Shown here: positions 42,444 to 55,632 of the stretch, one piece after another
Numbering within the stretch: the first letter of the stretch is position 1
How the letters are laid out: every line of letters begins with the position of its first letter
Assembly: GCA_014622685.1 (NCBI GenBank)
Contig: CP061275.1
Span: 434,001 to 498,000, forward strand
DNA from: Buchnera aphidicola (Pentalonia nigronervosa)
GTDB lineage: Bacteria > Pseudomonadota > Gammaproteobacteria > Enterobacterales > Enterobacteriaceae
DNA: 64,000 nucleotides
Direction of reading: 5' to 3'
Notes under the pieces: model-generated
Told to the model about the DNA's origin: nothing
Seen by the model: the letters and a program-made list of their open reading frames with translations, nothing else
The model's database searches: none
Position numbers and translations under genes: made by a program

Positions 42444-42983
42444 ATGGATTATTTTACACTATTTGAAATACCTAAAACGTTTTTTATTAATCAAGAATTG
42501 TTAACGAAAAATTTTTATAAGTTACAGTTAAAATTTCATCCTGATGTGTTTTTACATCATTCAGAAGAGGTAAAAAAAATCGCTTTAAAAAAGTCAATTA
42601 GAATTAATAAAGGTTATAAAATTTTAAAAGATTTTTTAAATAGAGCAATATATCTGCTTTATATAAATGGCATAGATCTTAAAAAAGACATGCAAGCATC
42701 AGAAAATAAATCATTTTTAGTAAAGTATTTTTTTTTACAAGAAGAATTAGATTTTCTAAAAAAAAATAATTTTGATGCGAAAAAATTATGTATTTTAGAA
42801 AATAAAATAAATAAAAAGATTAAAAAGTATAAAAAATTAATTGAATTAAATTTTATCAATAATAATTATCAAGTAGTTGTTGAGATAGTTAAAAAATTGT
42901 TATTTTTTGAAAACATCAAAAATAATTTAAATACAGAAAAGGATGTGTATTTAATTAATGTTAATAAAGGCAAGTATAAATGA
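42444..42983 (+). CDS. hscB: Co-chaperone HscB
   Basis: HscB is a J-domain protein that delivers IscU to HscA. It has 179 residues (E. coli 171). The J domain occupies about residues 1-75 with the HPD motif in KLKFHPDVF near 33; the C-terminal helical domain that binds IscU follows but is divergent and Lys-rich. A ribosome-binding site AAGGG lies upstream. Its stop overlaps the hscA start (ATGA), so the two are translationally coupled. Confidence 0.93.
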   Translation: MDYFTLFEIPKTFFINQELLTKNFYKLQLKFHPDVFLHHSEEVKKIALKKSIRINKGYKILKDFLNRAIYLLYINGIDLKKDMQASENKSFLVKYFFLQEELDFLKKNNFDAKKLCILENKINKKIKKYKKLIELNFINNNYQVVVEIVKKLLFFENIKNNLNTEKDVYLINVNKGKYK

Positions 42984-44482
42984 CGCTTTTAAAAATAAAA
43001 CGTGATCAAAAATTATTTTTAGGAATTGATTTTGGTACAACGTATTCTTTAGTAACAACAGTATATAAAAAAGATATTGTATTTTTATTAGATGAAAAAC
43101 GTCGTTTTTTGATACCATCAATCGTACATTACAAAAAAAATAATATTTTAATAGGTTGGGATGCTGAAAAATACAAAATTGTTGATTCTATTAATACTAT
43201 TAGTTCTGTAAAAAGATTTATTGGTCATTCTATTCATTTTGTTAGAGATAGATATCCGGTGTTGCCATACGTTTTAAGAAAAGATGACGACGGGAAAGTT
43301 TTATTTGAAACGTGTGCAGGTTTTTTTACTCCTACAGATGTTGCTAGTAATATACTGGTAGATCTAAAAAAGAAATCTGAAGTGTTTTTTAATAAAGAAA
43401 TATGTGCAAGTATTATTACTGTACCAGCTTATTTTAGCAATATTCAACGTGCTGAAATAAAAAAAGCTGCTATATCCGCAAAAGTTAATTTAGTTAGATT
43501 GTTAAATGAGCCGACAGCAGCAGCTATTGCATATGGTTTACAAATGTATAAAAAGGGAATTATTGTTGTTTATGATCTAGGAGGTGGTACTTTTGATGTT
43601 TCTATTTTGCAATTAAATAAAACAGTTTTTCAAGTTTTAGCAACCAGCGGAGATACTAATTTAGGCGGTGATGATTTTGATATTGCATTAGCACAGTATA
43701 TTTATAAAAAATCTAATTTGTCCAATAAATGCAATGATATTTTCTATATGGAACTGTTAGCGTTATCAAAAAAAGTGAAGATTCAATTAACTAAAAATGA
43801 AGTGGTTAAAATACAATTTTACAATTGGGTTGGTGAAATTCATCGATATGAATTTAATTTAATTATCAAAATTTTTATTAATAAAACACTATCTATTTGC
43901 GCACAGTTAATTAAAGAAACAAAGTTATCATTAGATGTTATTAAAGATATTATTTTAGTAGGAGGTTCAACACGAATACCGTTTTTATATAAAGAGGTTG
44001 CACGTTTTTTTAAAAAAACACCCTTGCAATCTATTGATCCTGACCAGGTTGTAGCAATTGGCGCAGCAATTCAGGTGAATATGTTAATGAATAATGTTTT
44101 AAAAAAAAATCAAAAAATACTTTTATTAGATGTTTGTCCACTTTCTTTAGGAATAGAGGTAATGGGAGGATTTGTTGAGAATATTATTCCTTGTAATACT
44201 CCGATACCCATTTCAAAGACAAAAGAGTTTACTACTTTTAAAGACAATCAAACAGTTATATTGATTCATGTCGTACAAGGTGAAAATAAGTTAGTCAAGA
44301 ATTGTGTATCTTTATCACGATTCGTTTTAAGAAATATTCCCCGTCAAAAAGCAGGTATAGCACGTATTTTAGTTACTTTTGAAATAGATGCAAATGGTTT
44401 GATTAATGTAACAGCATCAGAAAAATATAGTAAGAGAGAAGAAACAATAAGCATAGAAAACGTTTTTTTATCTACAGAATAA
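42980..44482 (+). CDS. hscA: Chaperone HscA lacking the helical lid
   Basis: HscA is the Hsp70 that helps IscU release its cluster, using ATP with HscB. It has 500 residues against 616 in E. coli. The ATPase domain is complete: GIDFGTTYSLV near 16, VYDLGGGTFDVSIL near 195, and VGGSTRIPFLYKEV near 330. The beta-sandwich substrate domain ends at GLINVTASEKYSKREETISIE, and the protein stops there, so the alpha-helical lid is missing. The following 100 bases contain no lid sequence in any frame, so this is a real loss, not a frameshift. Confidence 0.95.
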   Translation: MTLLKIKRDQKLFLGIDFGTTYSLVTTVYKKDIVFLLDEKRRFLIPSIVHYKKNNILIGWDAEKYKIVDSINTISSVKRFIGHSIHFVRDRYPVLPYVLRKDDDGKVLFETCAGFFTPTDVASNILVDLKKKSEVFFNKEICASIITVPAYFSNIQRAEIKKAAISAKVNLVRLLNEPTAAAIAYGLQMYKKGIIVVYDLGGGTFDVSILQLNKTVFQVLATSGDTNLGGDDFDIALAQYIYKKSNLSNKCNDIFYMELLALSKKVKIQLTKNEVVKIQFYNWVGEIHRYEFNLIIKIFINKTLSICAQLIKETKLSLDVIKDIILVGGSTRIPFLYKEVARFFKKTPLQSIDPDQVVAIGAAIQVNMLMNNVLKKNQKILLLDVCPLSLGIEVMGGFVENIIPCNTPIPISKTKEFTTFKDNQTVILIHVVQGENKLVKNCVSLSRFVLRNIPRQKAGIARILVTFEIDANGLINVTASEKYSKREETISIENVFLSTE

Positions 44483-44586
44483 AATTATTTTTACATAAAC
44501 ATCATAATATTTACAGTTGCAATATGAACGTAATTTTTATATATATGTTATTTATAATTTTTAGATAACATTTTGGAAAACAATAG

Positions 44587-44919
44587 ATGCCTATAGTATT
44601 ATTTTTACCTCATAAAATTATATTACCTAAAGGTAGTAAATGTCTTGCAAAACCTGGCGAGACAATTTTAACTGTTGCATTACGAAATAACATTAATATT
44701 GAACATGCTTGTGAACAGTCATGTGCATGTAGTACTTGTCATTGTATTATAAGAAAAGGTTTTTTTTCTCTTTCAGGATGTTCTGAGAAAGAAGAAGATG
44801 TTTTAGATAAAGCATGGGGTTTAGAGACTGAAAGTCGGCTAAGTTGTCAAGCGATTATTGGAAATAGTGATATTGAAGTAGAAATTCCTTTATATAATAG
44901 TAACTATAACAATAGTTAA
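44587..44919 (+). CDS. fdx: [2Fe-2S] ferredoxin of the Isc system
   Basis: Fdx supplies electrons for cluster assembly on IscU. It has 110 residues (E. coli 111). The four cluster cysteines are in [15 protein letters not shown] (first three) and SRLSCQAI near 87. It closes the hscB-hscA-fdx run, 104 bp after hscA; iscX is missing. Its stop codon overlaps the stop of the convergent der gene by four bases. Confidence 0.96.
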   Translation: MPIVLFLPHKIILPKGSKCLAKPGETILTVALRNNINIEHACEQSCACSTCHCIIRKGFFSLSGCSEKEEDVLDKAWGLETESRLSCQAIIGNSDIEVEIPLYNSNYNNS

Positions 44920-46292
44920 AAATCAATTTTTCTTTTTTTAGTGCAGTATGGATTAGTGCTATCTTTAAATTTTATATGCATTGGAATGCTGTTTACGTTA
45001 AAAGTACGGCAAAAAAAATTGACTAAATATCTTTTATATGATGTAGATAGATATTTGGTTCGATTACCATGTATAATAATTTTTAGTGGTTTAAAGCTGC
45101 CTATATGGGCATATTTTAGTTTTATTTTATAACCTTTTGTCATTGGTGGTTGATGTCTTTTTATTGCTTCATGCAGTGTTTTAGTTAGTTCTGATGTGTT
45201 TATTTCTATGTTATATGATTGATGTATTTCATGAATTAATTGAAATAACTGAGACAATCTTATTTTATGTAAAGCTGAAATAAAATGCATCTTGGATAAA
45301 GATAGAAATGAACATTGTTTTTTGATTGTATTTTTTATTTGTCTTTTAATTGAAGAATTTATTAGATCGGATTTATTAAATACTAAAATGATTGGTTTAC
45401 CAGATTTTAGAATGAAATTAGCTAATTTTAAATCTTGCTGACATATTTCAATGCTTGCATCTATTATTAATAAAGATACATCTGTTTTTTTAACAGTTTG
45501 TAAAGTTTTAATAATTGAAAATTGTGTGATACTATTTTGTTTTTTTTTGTTTTTAGGTATCCCAGCAGTGTCAGTGAAAATATATTTTTTATTATTATAT
45601 TGAATTGGTACAGAAATGCTGTTTAATGTTGTTCCTGGCGTGTTACATGTAATCATTCTCTCTTGTCTTAAAAGAGCATTAATTAAAGTGGATTTTCCAA
45701 CGTTTGGACGGCCTATACAAGTTATTTTGATTTCTTTTTTTTGTTTTTTATTGTTATTTTTTATGATTTTTGTTTCATGTTTATTATTAAAATTTTTATG
45801 TATCCAAGGTAACAGAAATTGAGATATTAGTATATTAATTCCAGTTTTATGACTAGCGGAAATCTGATAGATTTCTGCGAATCCTAAAGAATAAAATTCA
45901 TTTTTTTGATTAGATATTTCAATATTATCTGTTTTATTAATAATTAAAATAATCTTCTTGTTGTATTTTCTAACTTTGTTTAAAATTATACAATCTTGGC
46001 TTATTAATCCGCTTTGAGCATCTACTATAAAAAAAATTAAATTTGCTTTTTGTATAGCAATTAATGTTTGTTTGTAAGCTTGTTTTTCTATTTCGTTTAA
46101 TGGTGCATCAAATCCCGCAGTATCGATTAGGATAGATTGTTGTATTCTGCTAATATTCCATAACCCATATTGTCGATCTCGAGTTAGTTTAGTTTGATGA
46201 GATACTAATGCATTTCTCGTTTTTGTTAAAACGTTAAATAAAGTAGATTTTCCTACATTAGAACGCCCAATTAATGCAATAATGGGTAACAT
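44916..46292 (-). CDS. der: GTPase Der (EngA), ribosome assembly
   Basis: Der is a double-GTPase needed for maturation of the 50S subunit. It has 458 residues (E. coli 490). The first G domain starts with [15 protein letters not shown] near residue 8 and has DTAGFD near 57; the second has [15 protein letters not shown] near 190, [10 protein letters not shown] near 240 and NKSD near 305. The C-terminal KH-like domain follows; it ends shortly after the KH domain, which accounts for the shorter length. Convergent with fdx. Confidence 0.96.
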   Translation of the reverse strand: MLPIIALIGRSNVGKSTLFNVLTKTRNALVSHQTKLTRDRQYGLWNISRIQQSILIDTAGFDAPLNEIEKQAYKQTLIAIQKANLIFFIVDAQSGLISQDCIILNKVRKYNKKIILIINKTDNIEISNQKNEFYSLGFAEIYQISASHKTGINILISQFLLPWIHKNFNNKHETKIIKNNNKKQKKEIKITCIGRPNVGKSTLINALLRQERMITCNTPGTTLNSISVPIQYNNKKYIFTDTAGIPKNKKKQNSITQFSIIKTLQTVKKTDVSLLIIDASIEICQQDLKLANFILKSGKPIILVFNKSDLINSSIKRQIKNTIKKQCSFLSLSKMHFISALHKIRLSQLFQLIHEIHQSYNIEINTSELTKTLHEAIKRHQPPMTKGYKIKLKYAHIGSFKPLKIIIHGNRTKYLSTSYKRYLVNFFCRTFNVNSIPMHIKFKDSTNPYCTKKRKIDF

Positions 46293-46360
46293 AATGAATG
46301 TGATCTCTTCTTATATTTTTTTAAAATGTAACTTTAGGAACAATTATTAGATATATATTT

Positions 46361-46933
46361 TTATTGAAATTCAGATATTTTCATGTTAAGGATTTCTTTA
46401 GATGTATGTGATGTTTCTAATGTCCTGCTTTTTTTCCATGATTTTATTGCTTGTTTTTTATTTTTATTATCTATAAAAATATCACCTTTTATATTTTCAA
46501 TTATATGATTCCAATTAATATCTTTAATGCTATTGAGGATATCTATAGCATCTTGGTTTTCATGTTTCTGCAATTTTATTTTCACCATTCTTAATTTTAT
46601 AATATTTTTTAGTTCTTCATTTTCAGAATAGTGTAAGACATTATTCAGTTGAAGAAAAGCATTATTTAAGTCATTGGATGAAATATATATCTTTGCTAAA
46701 AACATAGCAGTTAGAATTCCATAAATATTATTGTTGTGCATGATAAAATTTTTTGCGTTGTTTAATGTTTCAATTTTTTTTATATCTAATTCTTGTATTA
46801 CTTTTTCATATCTACATGCATTTAAGTCGGTATTTGTGTTTTTATAGAAAATGCGTTTAAAAATAAAAAAAATACTGAAAATTAAAAAAATAACAATACT
46901 AATTATTACTTTTTTTCTTGAAATATTAAGCAT
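46361..46933 (-). CDS. yfgM: YfgM, SecYEG-associated periplasmic chaperone
   Basis: YfgM is an inner-membrane protein with a periplasmic TPR domain that binds SecYEG and PpiD. It has 190 residues (E. coli 206). One membrane helix (about residues 9-28, VIISIVIFLIFSIFFIF) is followed by TPR-like helices (residues about 65-170). The sequence is weakly conserved; position next to der, as in E. coli, supports the call. It lies just left of the replication origin. Confidence 0.82.
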   Translation of the reverse strand: MLNISRKKVIISIVIFLIFSIFFIFKRIFYKNTNTDLNACRYEKVIQELDIKKIETLNNAKNFIMHNNNIYGILTAMFLAKIYISSNDLNNAFLQLNNVLHYSENEELKNIIKLRMVKIKLQKHENQDAIDILNSIKDINWNHIIENIKGDIFIDNKNKKQAIKSWKKSRTLETSHTSKEILNMKISEFQ

Positions 46934-47346
46934 TTAACCTCCTTTTTTGATTTTTTTTTTTTATTTTTGGAAACAGATTTTTTGTACAAAAATATTATTA
47001 TATATATTTTTTTTTTTCAATATATGCAATTTCAATTTATTTGTAATTTTTAATTTTATACTTTTTTAGAAAAAATATAAAATTTTAACGATTTATACAC
47101 ATTAAAATCACTGATTATGCACAGCTAATTAAATCAAAATTGTCTTTAGAATCAATGACAAAGATGACTTATCCACAGGTTTGCTTTGTCCTAATAATAA
47201 TAAATATATATTTGTTCTCTTTTCTTAAAGAAAGAAAAATAATGTTAATATAATTAGATTTTGTTTTTTTCTTTTTTAATCTCTGGTTGACATATTAATC
47301 TTATATACTATAATTTTTTAAATCCCTGAAAGGAATTGAATGAAAA
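46934..47346. other. Probable chromosomal replication origin (oriC)
   Basis: This 413-bp gap between yfgM and mnmG has three exact matches to the DnaA box TTATNCACA on the plus strand: TTATACACA (47093-47101), TTATGCACA (47115-47123) and TTATCCACA (47169-47177). To their left, 46940-47085 is nearly pure A/T with long T runs and would be an unwinding region. The position beside mnmG (gidA) is that of E. coli and Buchnera origins. No GATC occurs in the whole gap, so Dam methylation and SeqA control as in E. coli is impossible here. Confidence 0.8.
47287..47314 (+). promoter_or_regulatory. Consensus sigma-70 promoter of mnmG
   Basis: TTGACA (47287-47292), a 16-base spacer and TATAAT (47309-47314): both hexamers match the consensus exactly. 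The start site would lie about 25 bases before the mnmG ATG. Transcription from it leads away from oriC. Confidence 0.8.
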
Positions 47347-49233
47347 ATGTCGCATCCAAAATGTTTCGATGTTATTGTTATTGGTGGAGGTCATGCTGGA
47401 ACTGAAGCTGCTATGGCTGCAGCAAGAATGGGTTGCAAAACTCTATTATTAACGCAAAATATTTCAGATTTAGGAGTATTATCTTGTAATCCGGCGATAG
47501 GAGGAATAGGAAAAAGTCATTTAGTGAAAGAAATAGATGCATTAGGAGGTATCATGGCAGTCATATCTGATTATTCAGGTATTCAATTTAGAGTTTTAAA
47601 TTCTAAAAAAGGTCCTGCTGTGAGATCTACGAGAGCGCAAATAGATAGAATTTTATATCATGAAAATACAAAGAAAATATTGTATAATCAACCTAATTTA
47701 TTAATTTTGGAAGAAGAAGTAAAAGATTTAATTTTTAAACACTATCGAGTAACAGGTGTATTGACACAAAATGATATTAACTTTTTATCACAAACAGTAA
47801 TTTTAGCGGTAGGTACTTTTCTCGGAGGGAAGATTCATATCGGTTTAACTAATTATCCTGCTGGACGAATTGGTGGAAAATCTTCGATAGATTTATCTAA
47901 TCGTTTAAGAGAATTATCTTTGCGTGTGAATAGATTAAAAACTGGTACACCAGCGCGTATTGATGTGAACAGTATTGATTTTAGTAGTTTAACAGTTCAA
48001 AATGGAGATATTCCTGTACCGGTTTTTTCATTTATGGGTCATGCCAAAAATCATCCTGACCAGGTATCATGTCATCTTACATATACTAATGAAAAAACTC
48101 ATGATATAATACGAAATAATTTACATCAAAGTCCCATATATACAAAAATTTTAACAGGTTTAGGTCCTCGATATTGCCCGTCTATTGAAGATAAAGTTGT
48201 GCGTTTTCCTAATAAAAAGTCGCATCAGATTTTTTTAGAACCGGAAGGATTATCGAGTGTTAAAATATATCCAAACGGGATTTCTACTAGTCTTCCTCTC
48301 GAAGTTCAGAAAAAATTTATCGCTTCTATTAAAGGTTTAGAAAAATCTAAAATTATCACCCCTGGATACGCTGTAGAATATGATTTTTTTGATCCGAAAG
48401 ATTTATATCCTACGTTAGAGAGTAAATTGATTAAAGGTTTATTTTTTGCTGGTCAGATTAATGGTACGACTGGTTATGAAGAAGCAGCGGCGCAAGGTTT
48501 GTTAGCTGGTTTGAATGCTGGATTAACTGTTTTGAATATAAAAAATTGGTTTCCAAGGCGTGATCAAGGATATTTAGGTGTTCTTATTGATGATCTTACA
48601 ACACAAGGTACTAAAGAGCCATATAGAATGTTTACATCGCGAGCTGAGTATCGATTAATGTTACGCGAAGATAATGCCGATTTGCGTTTGACTAAAATTG
48701 GTCGTAAATTTGGCTTAGTAGATGATGCAAGATGGATTCGTTACAATAACAAATTGTTGAATATAAAAAACGAAACTGCTCGATTAAAAAAAACAAAAAT
48801 ATGTCTAAAATCTAATGATGCTAATGTTTTAAAGAAACTATTTTCTTGTCATTTAACAAAAGATACAAATTTATTAGAATTATTAAAGCGACCAGGAATT
48901 ACATTTTCAGTTTTACAAAAACTACATGATATAGATTTACGATGCACGGATTTAGATGCAATGACGGAAATTGAAAATACAACTAAATATGCAGGGTATA
49001 TAAAACTACAGGAAGAAGAAATTCAACGACAATTAAATAATGAAAACACTTTTTTATCTCCTGATTGCGATTATACCAAAATTAAAGGTTTGTCTCATGA
49101 AGCCATAAATAAATTAAATGATCATAAGCCAATTTCGATTGGACAGGCATCGAGAATTTCTGGTATTACACCAGCTTCGATATCAATTTTATTGATTTAT
49201 TTAAAAAAACAATCTTACAAGAAAATATTTTAA
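47347..49233 (+). CDS. mnmG: tRNA uridine-34 modification enzyme MnmG (GidA)
   Basis: MnmG is an FAD protein that, with MnmE, adds the carboxymethylaminomethyl group to wobble uridine of several tRNAs. It has 628 residues (E. coli 629). The FAD-binding motif [19 protein letters not shown] lies at 11-29, [17 protein letters not shown] near 47-63, and [16 protein letters not shown] near 375. The ATG at 47347 is used although AAGGA is 12 bases away; a nearer ATG at 47340 is out of frame. Its partner mnmE starts at 63891. Confidence 0.97.
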   Translation: MSHPKCFDVIVIGGGHAGTEAAMAAARMGCKTLLLTQNISDLGVLSCNPAIGGIGKSHLVKEIDALGGIMAVISDYSGIQFRVLNSKKGPAVRSTRAQIDRILYHENTKKILYNQPNLLILEEEVKDLIFKHYRVTGVLTQNDINFLSQTVILAVGTFLGGKIHIGLTNYPAGRIGGKSSIDLSNRLRELSLRVNRLKTGTPARIDVNSIDFSSLTVQNGDIPVPVFSFMGHAKNHPDQVSCHLTYTNEKTHDIIRNNLHQSPIYTKILTGLGPRYCPSIEDKVVRFPNKKSHQIFLEPEGLSSVKIYPNGISTSLPLEVQKKFIASIKGLEKSKIITPGYAVEYDFFDPKDLYPTLESKLIKGLFFAGQINGTTGYEEAAAQGLLAGLNAGLTVLNIKNWFPRRDQGYLGVLIDDLTTQGTKEPYRMFTSRAEYRLMLREDNADLRLTKIGRKFGLVDDARWIRYNNKLLNIKNETARLKKTKICLKSNDANVLKKLFSCHLTKDTNLLELLKRPGITFSVLQKLHDIDLRCTDLDAMTEIENTTKYAGYIKLQEEEIQRQLNNENTFLSPDCDYTKIKGLSHEAINKLNDHKPISIGQASRISGITPASISILLIYLKKQSYKKIF

Positions 49234-49267
49234 AATAAAATTTATGGTGGATTTTATTTGTTTTTTT
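49233..49267 (+). terminator. Terminator-like hairpin between mnmG and atpB
   Basis: Nine-base arms AAATAAAAT (49233-49241) and ATTTTATTT (49251-49259) around a 9-base loop, followed by a G and seven T, begin at the last base of the mnmG stop. Stem is all A-T, so termination would be partial. It may separate mnmG from the ATP synthase operon. Confidence 0.5.
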
Positions 49268-49471
49268 CTGTATTCTGAAAATAACAGAGTGATTTTTAAG
49301 AAACAACAGGAAAACGAATTTTTACTCAGTTTATAAATTATTCTTTGATAATAATAAGAATAATATAGCTAATTTATTGTTTTAAATTTCTTAAAGAAAT
49401 GAAATAATTAGTTAGAAATTATTTTATAGAACATGATATGATTTTTCGAGAATATTGTTAAATGACGATGA

Positions 49472-50299
<828 letters not shown>

Positions 50300-50328
50300 T
50301 TAAAACTTAATGCTACGAGACTTATTAA

Positions 50329-50583
<255 letters not shown>

Positions 50584-50687
50584 TATTTTAACCGTTTTAA
50601 AAATATGTAATTAAAATTTAAGGGTATTTTATATATAATTAGATCACATAAAGTTTAGTTTTTATTTTATTATAAAGGTATAAGACT

Positions 50688-51173
50688 GTGAATCTGAATG
50701 CGACAATTTTTGGTCAGATAATTTCATTTTTTTTATTTTCTTGGTTTTGTATGAGATATGTATGGCCTCCAATTATTGTGACTATTCAAAATCGACAAAA
50801 AAAAATTGAACAATCGTTAATTGCTGCTGAACAAGCTAAAAAAGAATTAGAACAAACTAAGATACAAATACAAAAAAAAATACAAAATGCAAAAGAGCAT
50901 GCAGAAAAAATCTTATATACGGCAAAGTCTCAAGGAGATATTGTTTTAGCAACAGCTCAAAAAAAAGCGTTATCAGATTGTCGTAAGATGTTGATCAATA
51001 CTCAATCAGAAATTGATGTAATGATTATGAATGAAAAGAAAAAATTGTATAAAGAAATAACAGTTTTATCGATTTTAATGGCAGAAAAAATCATAAAAAA
51101 ACAAATTCAAAATAGCGATAGTCAAATTTTTGTCAATGAATTAATTTCTTCTTTTTCCAAGATAAAGAGTTAA
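50688..51173 (+). CDS. atpF: ATP synthase Fo subunit b
   Basis: Subunit b is the peripheral stalk, anchored by an N-terminal helix. It starts at GTG (50688) with AAGG upstream, as the E. coli gene also does; the protein begins [10 protein letters not shown] and has 161 residues (E. coli 156). The membrane helix covers about residues 8-27, then a long charged coiled coil runs to the C-terminal delta-binding end. One base separates its stop from the atpH start. Confidence 0.96.
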   Translation: MNLNATIFGQIISFFLFSWFCMRYVWPPIIVTIQNRQKKIEQSLIAAEQAKKELEQTKIQIQKKIQNAKEHAEKILYTAKSQGDIVLATAQKKALSDCRKMLINTQSEIDVMIMNEKKKLYKEITVLSILMAEKIIKKQIQNSDSQIFVNELISSFSKIKS

Positions 51174-51174
51174 T

Positions 51175-51708
51175 ATGTCAGTATCATATACAATTGCTAG
51201 GCCTTATGCTAAAGCTATTTTTGAAATTGCTGTTAAAAATAACACGATACAAAAATGGCAAAATATGTTGATTTTAATTAATGCAATTGCATCTCACAAA
51301 CAAATAAAATATTTTTTATCTGGCGCTTTATCACCGAAATATTTGTCATATATCTTTTTTAAAATCAGCGGTAAAAATATTAATATGTACGCAAAAAATT
51401 TGGTCAGATTATTATCTGAAAATCAACGTTTGAGAATATTAAAGGATATATTAAAACATTTTCTAGAATTAAATTGTGCGCATCAAAATATTTTAGTTGT
51501 TCATTTAATCACAGCACACCCTTTTTCTAAAAAACAAATTTTTGATATTCGTAAAATTTTAGAAAATATTTTTCTGAAAAAAATTGAGTTTGTATGTAAA
51601 ATTAATCGTGACATAATTAGTGGTTTTATATTAAAAACGTATGATACAGTTTTTGATTTTTCTATTCGAAGTCATCTGAATCAACTGTTTAAAACTTTAA
51701 ATCCTTAA
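51175..51708 (+). CDS. atpH: ATP synthase F1 subunit delta
   Basis: Delta links the b stalk to the top of the F1 head. It has 177 residues, the E. coli length. The N-terminal helical domain begins TIARPYAKAIFEIAVKNN as in the family, and the C-terminal part ends with IISGFILKTYDTVFDFSIRSHLNQL. The middle is divergent, which is usual for this subunit. It lies between atpF and atpA. Confidence 0.95.
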   Translation: MSVSYTIARPYAKAIFEIAVKNNTIQKWQNMLILINAIASHKQIKYFLSGALSPKYLSYIFFKISGKNINMYAKNLVRLLSENQRLRILKDILKHFLELNCAHQNILVVHLITAHPFSKKQIFDIRKILENIFLKKIEFVCKINRDIISGFILKTYDTVFDFSIRSHLNQLFKTLNP

Positions 51709-51723
51709 GAGAAAAAATAATAT

Positions 51724-53265
51724 ATGCAATTAAATTCTACTGAAATTAGTGAGTTAATTAAAGAAAGAATTTCTCAATTTAAAGTATTTCATCAATCATA
51801 TAATACAGGTAAAATTGTATCTGTTAGTGATGGTATTATAAAGATTTATGGTCTATCTAACGTCATGTTAGGTGAAATGATTTTATTGCCAAATAATGAA
51901 TACGCTATCGCTTTAAATATAGAACGAGATATAATTGGTGCAATTGTACTTGGTCCCTATGCACATATTTCTGAAGGAGATGAAGTGCAGTGTACAGGAA
52001 AAATATTAGAAGTACCTGTTGGCATCAATTTGTTAGGTCGAGTTGTAAATGCATTGGGCGTACCTATTGATGGAAAAAAGGATATAAAAAACGACAGTTA
52101 TTTTCCAGTTGAAACAGATGCGCCTGGAGTCATTGATCGTCAATTTATTAATCAACCAGTACAAACTGGTTATAAAGTCATTGATTCAATTATTCCTATT
52201 GGAAAAGGTCAACGTGAATTAATTATTGGTGATCGTCAAACAGGAAAAACAGCTCTTGCTGTAGATACAATTATTAATCAAAAAGAAACTGGTCTTAAAT
52301 GTATTTATGTTGCGATTGGGCAAAAATTGTCTACGGTGATTAATGTTGTAAAAAAAATAGAAGAGCATGATGCGTTGTTTAATACTATAATTGTTGTTGC
52401 TTCATCTTCTGAATCAGCTGCTTTGCAATATTTATCTCCATATTCAGGTTGTGCAATGGGAGAGTTTTTTCGTGATCAAGGAATAGATGCGTTAATTGTA
52501 TATGATGATCTTTCAAAGCACGCAATAGCTTATCGTCAAATTTCTTTGTTATTACGTCGACCTCCTGGTCGAGAGGCATTTCCTGGAGATATATTTTATT
52601 TACATTCCCGTTTATTAGAGCGGGCAGCTTGCGTTTCTGAACAGTATGTACAAAATAAAACGAATAATACAGTTGTTGGAAAAACTGGATCGTTAACAGC
52701 CTTACCAATTATTGAAACGCAGTCAGGAGATGTATCGGCATTTGTTCCAACCAATGTTATTTCCATCACTGATGGTCAAATATTTTTGGAGTCCAGTTTG
52801 TTTAATTCAGGCGTTCGCCCTGCTGTTAATCCAGGTATTTCCGTGTCTCGTGTAGGCAGCTCAGCGCAATGTTGTATTATTAAAAAGTTATCTGCTGGTA
52901 TTCGTACTGATTTAGCGCAGTACCATGAATTGGCAGCATTTGCACAATTTGCATCTGATTTAGACGAAACTACTCGTCGACAATTATTACATGGACAAAA
53001 AATTACTGAATTATTCAAGCAAAAGCAGTATTCGCCATTTTCTATATCTGAACAAAGTCTCATTTTATTTGCTATAGTAAATAAGTTTCTCGACGACGTT
53101 GCGCTTGATCAAGTAACACGATTTGAACAGGAAATACTACTTTATGCTAAAGCACATTATTTTGATTTAATGACAGAAATCAATCAAACAGGTCATTTTG
53201 ATCATGTTATACAAAAAAGAATTTTAAAATTAGTTAAAAATTTTAAAGAATTAAATTTTATATGA
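51724..53265 (+). CDS. atpA: ATP synthase F1 subunit alpha
   Basis: Alpha is the non-catalytic nucleotide-binding subunit of F1. It has 513 residues, as in E. coli. The P-loop is [15 protein letters not shown] near 169-176, and the conserved [10 protein letters not shown] with the arginine finger lies near 373. The N terminus [14 protein letters not shown] is the delta-binding helix. Codon usage and conservation fit its neighbours. Confidence 0.98.
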   Translation: MQLNSTEISELIKERISQFKVFHQSYNTGKIVSVSDGIIKIYGLSNVMLGEMILLPNNEYAIALNIERDIIGAIVLGPYAHISEGDEVQCTGKILEVPVGINLLGRVVNALGVPIDGKKDIKNDSYFPVETDAPGVIDRQFINQPVQTGYKVIDSIIPIGKGQRELIIGDRQTGKTALAVDTIINQKETGLKCIYVAIGQKLSTVINVVKKIEEHDALFNTIIVVASSSESAALQYLSPYSGCAMGEFFRDQGIDALIVYDDLSKHAIAYRQISLLLRRPPGREAFPGDIFYLHSRLLERAACVSEQYVQNKTNNTVVGKTGSLTALPIIETQSGDVSAFVPTNVISITDGQIFLESSLFNSGVRPAVNPGISVSRVGSSAQCCIIKKLSAGIRTDLAQYHELAAFAQFASDLDETTRRQLLHGQKITELFKQKQYSPFSISEQSLILFAIVNKFLDDVALDQVTRFEQEILLYAKAHYFDLMTEINQTGHFDHVIQKRILKLVKNFKELNFI

Positions 53266-53300
53266 TTATTTGTTAATTTAAAAACATAAATGGAAAAATA

Positions 53301-54176
53301 GTGACGAGCGCAAAAGAAATAAAAAGTAAAATTATTAGTGTTATTAATACTAAAAAAATTACTAAGTCTATGGAAATGATTGCGATCGCGAAAATGAGAA
53401 AAGCAGAAGCGCGTATGTTTGCTAGTCGTCCATATTCTGATGTTATAAAAAATGTTATTAATCATGTTATGCATGGACATGTAGAATATCAGCATTGTTA
53501 TTTGAATACACGTAAAATAAAACGCATTGGTATGATTATAGTATCGACTGATAAAGGATTATGTGGCAGTTTAAATACTAATCTTTTTAAACAAGTATTA
53601 TTAAAAATGCATTATTTTTATCAAAATAATATTTCATGTGATTTAATATTATTTGGTTTAAAAAGTTTATCAGTTTTTGAAATATATGGTAGTTCTATTC
53701 TTGCTAAAATTACACATTTAGGTGATAACCCTGATTTTATAAAGTTAAAGAATGTTGTTAGAATAGTATTAAAAGAATATCGAAATTGTCGCATTGATCA
53801 AATTTTAATTGCTTTTAACAAATTTCAAAATAAGATGATACAATATCCACAAATTTATCAATTATTACCCTTTGTTAAGTCGCATACTAACAATATTAAC
53901 CACGATCAACGATGGGATTATTTATACGAGACAGATTCTAAATTAATGTTAGATATGTTATTTAATCGATATGCTGAATCGCAAATATATCAAAGTGTTT
54001 TAGAAAATATAGCAAGTGAACATTCTGCTCGTATGGTTGCCATGAAAACTGCGACAGATAACAGTAGTAATAGAATTAAAGAATTACAATTAATATACAA
54101 TAAAGTACGTCAAGCAAATATTACTCAAGAATTAATTGAAATCATAGCAGGTGCAGCAGCAGTTTCAGTAAATTAA
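53301..54176 (+). CDS. atpG: ATP synthase F1 subunit gamma
   Basis: Gamma is the central shaft that rotates in the alpha3beta3 head. It starts at GTG (53301) and has 291 residues (E. coli 287). The N-terminal helix AKEIKSKIISVINTKKITKS and the C-terminal helix MKTATDNSSNRIKELQL...QELIEIIAGAAAV are conserved; the middle Rossmann-like part is divergent. The initiator aligns with the E. coli MAGAKEIRSKI start. Confidence 0.96.
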   Translation: MTSAKEIKSKIISVINTKKITKSMEMIAIAKMRKAEARMFASRPYSDVIKNVINHVMHGHVEYQHCYLNTRKIKRIGMIIVSTDKGLCGSLNTNLFKQVLLKMHYFYQNNISCDLILFGLKSLSVFEIYGSSILAKITHLGDNPDFIKLKNVVRIVLKEYRNCRIDQILIAFNKFQNKMIQYPQIYQLLPFVKSHTNNINHDQRWDYLYETDSKLMLDMLFNRYAESQIYQSVLENIASEHSARMVAMKTATDNSSNRIKELQLIYNKVRQANITQELIEIIAGAAAVSVN

Positions 54177-55598
<1,422 letters not shown>

Positions 55599-55632
55599 TT
55601 TCTTCTGTGTAAAATTGTGTTGGAATATATTT

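Noticed and set aside
42980..44586. HscA truncation as a homopolymer frameshift
   Set aside because: The bases after the stop contain no lid-like sequence in any frame and only 104 bases remain before fdx, so the lid is truly missing.
47340..47405. Alternative ATG at 47340 as the mnmG start
   Set aside because: Better spaced from AAGGA, but out of frame with mnmG and closed after about 20 codons.
52385..53063. Minus-strand frames opposite atpA
   Set aside because: Shadows of the well-conserved atpA reading frame; their translations show no family features.
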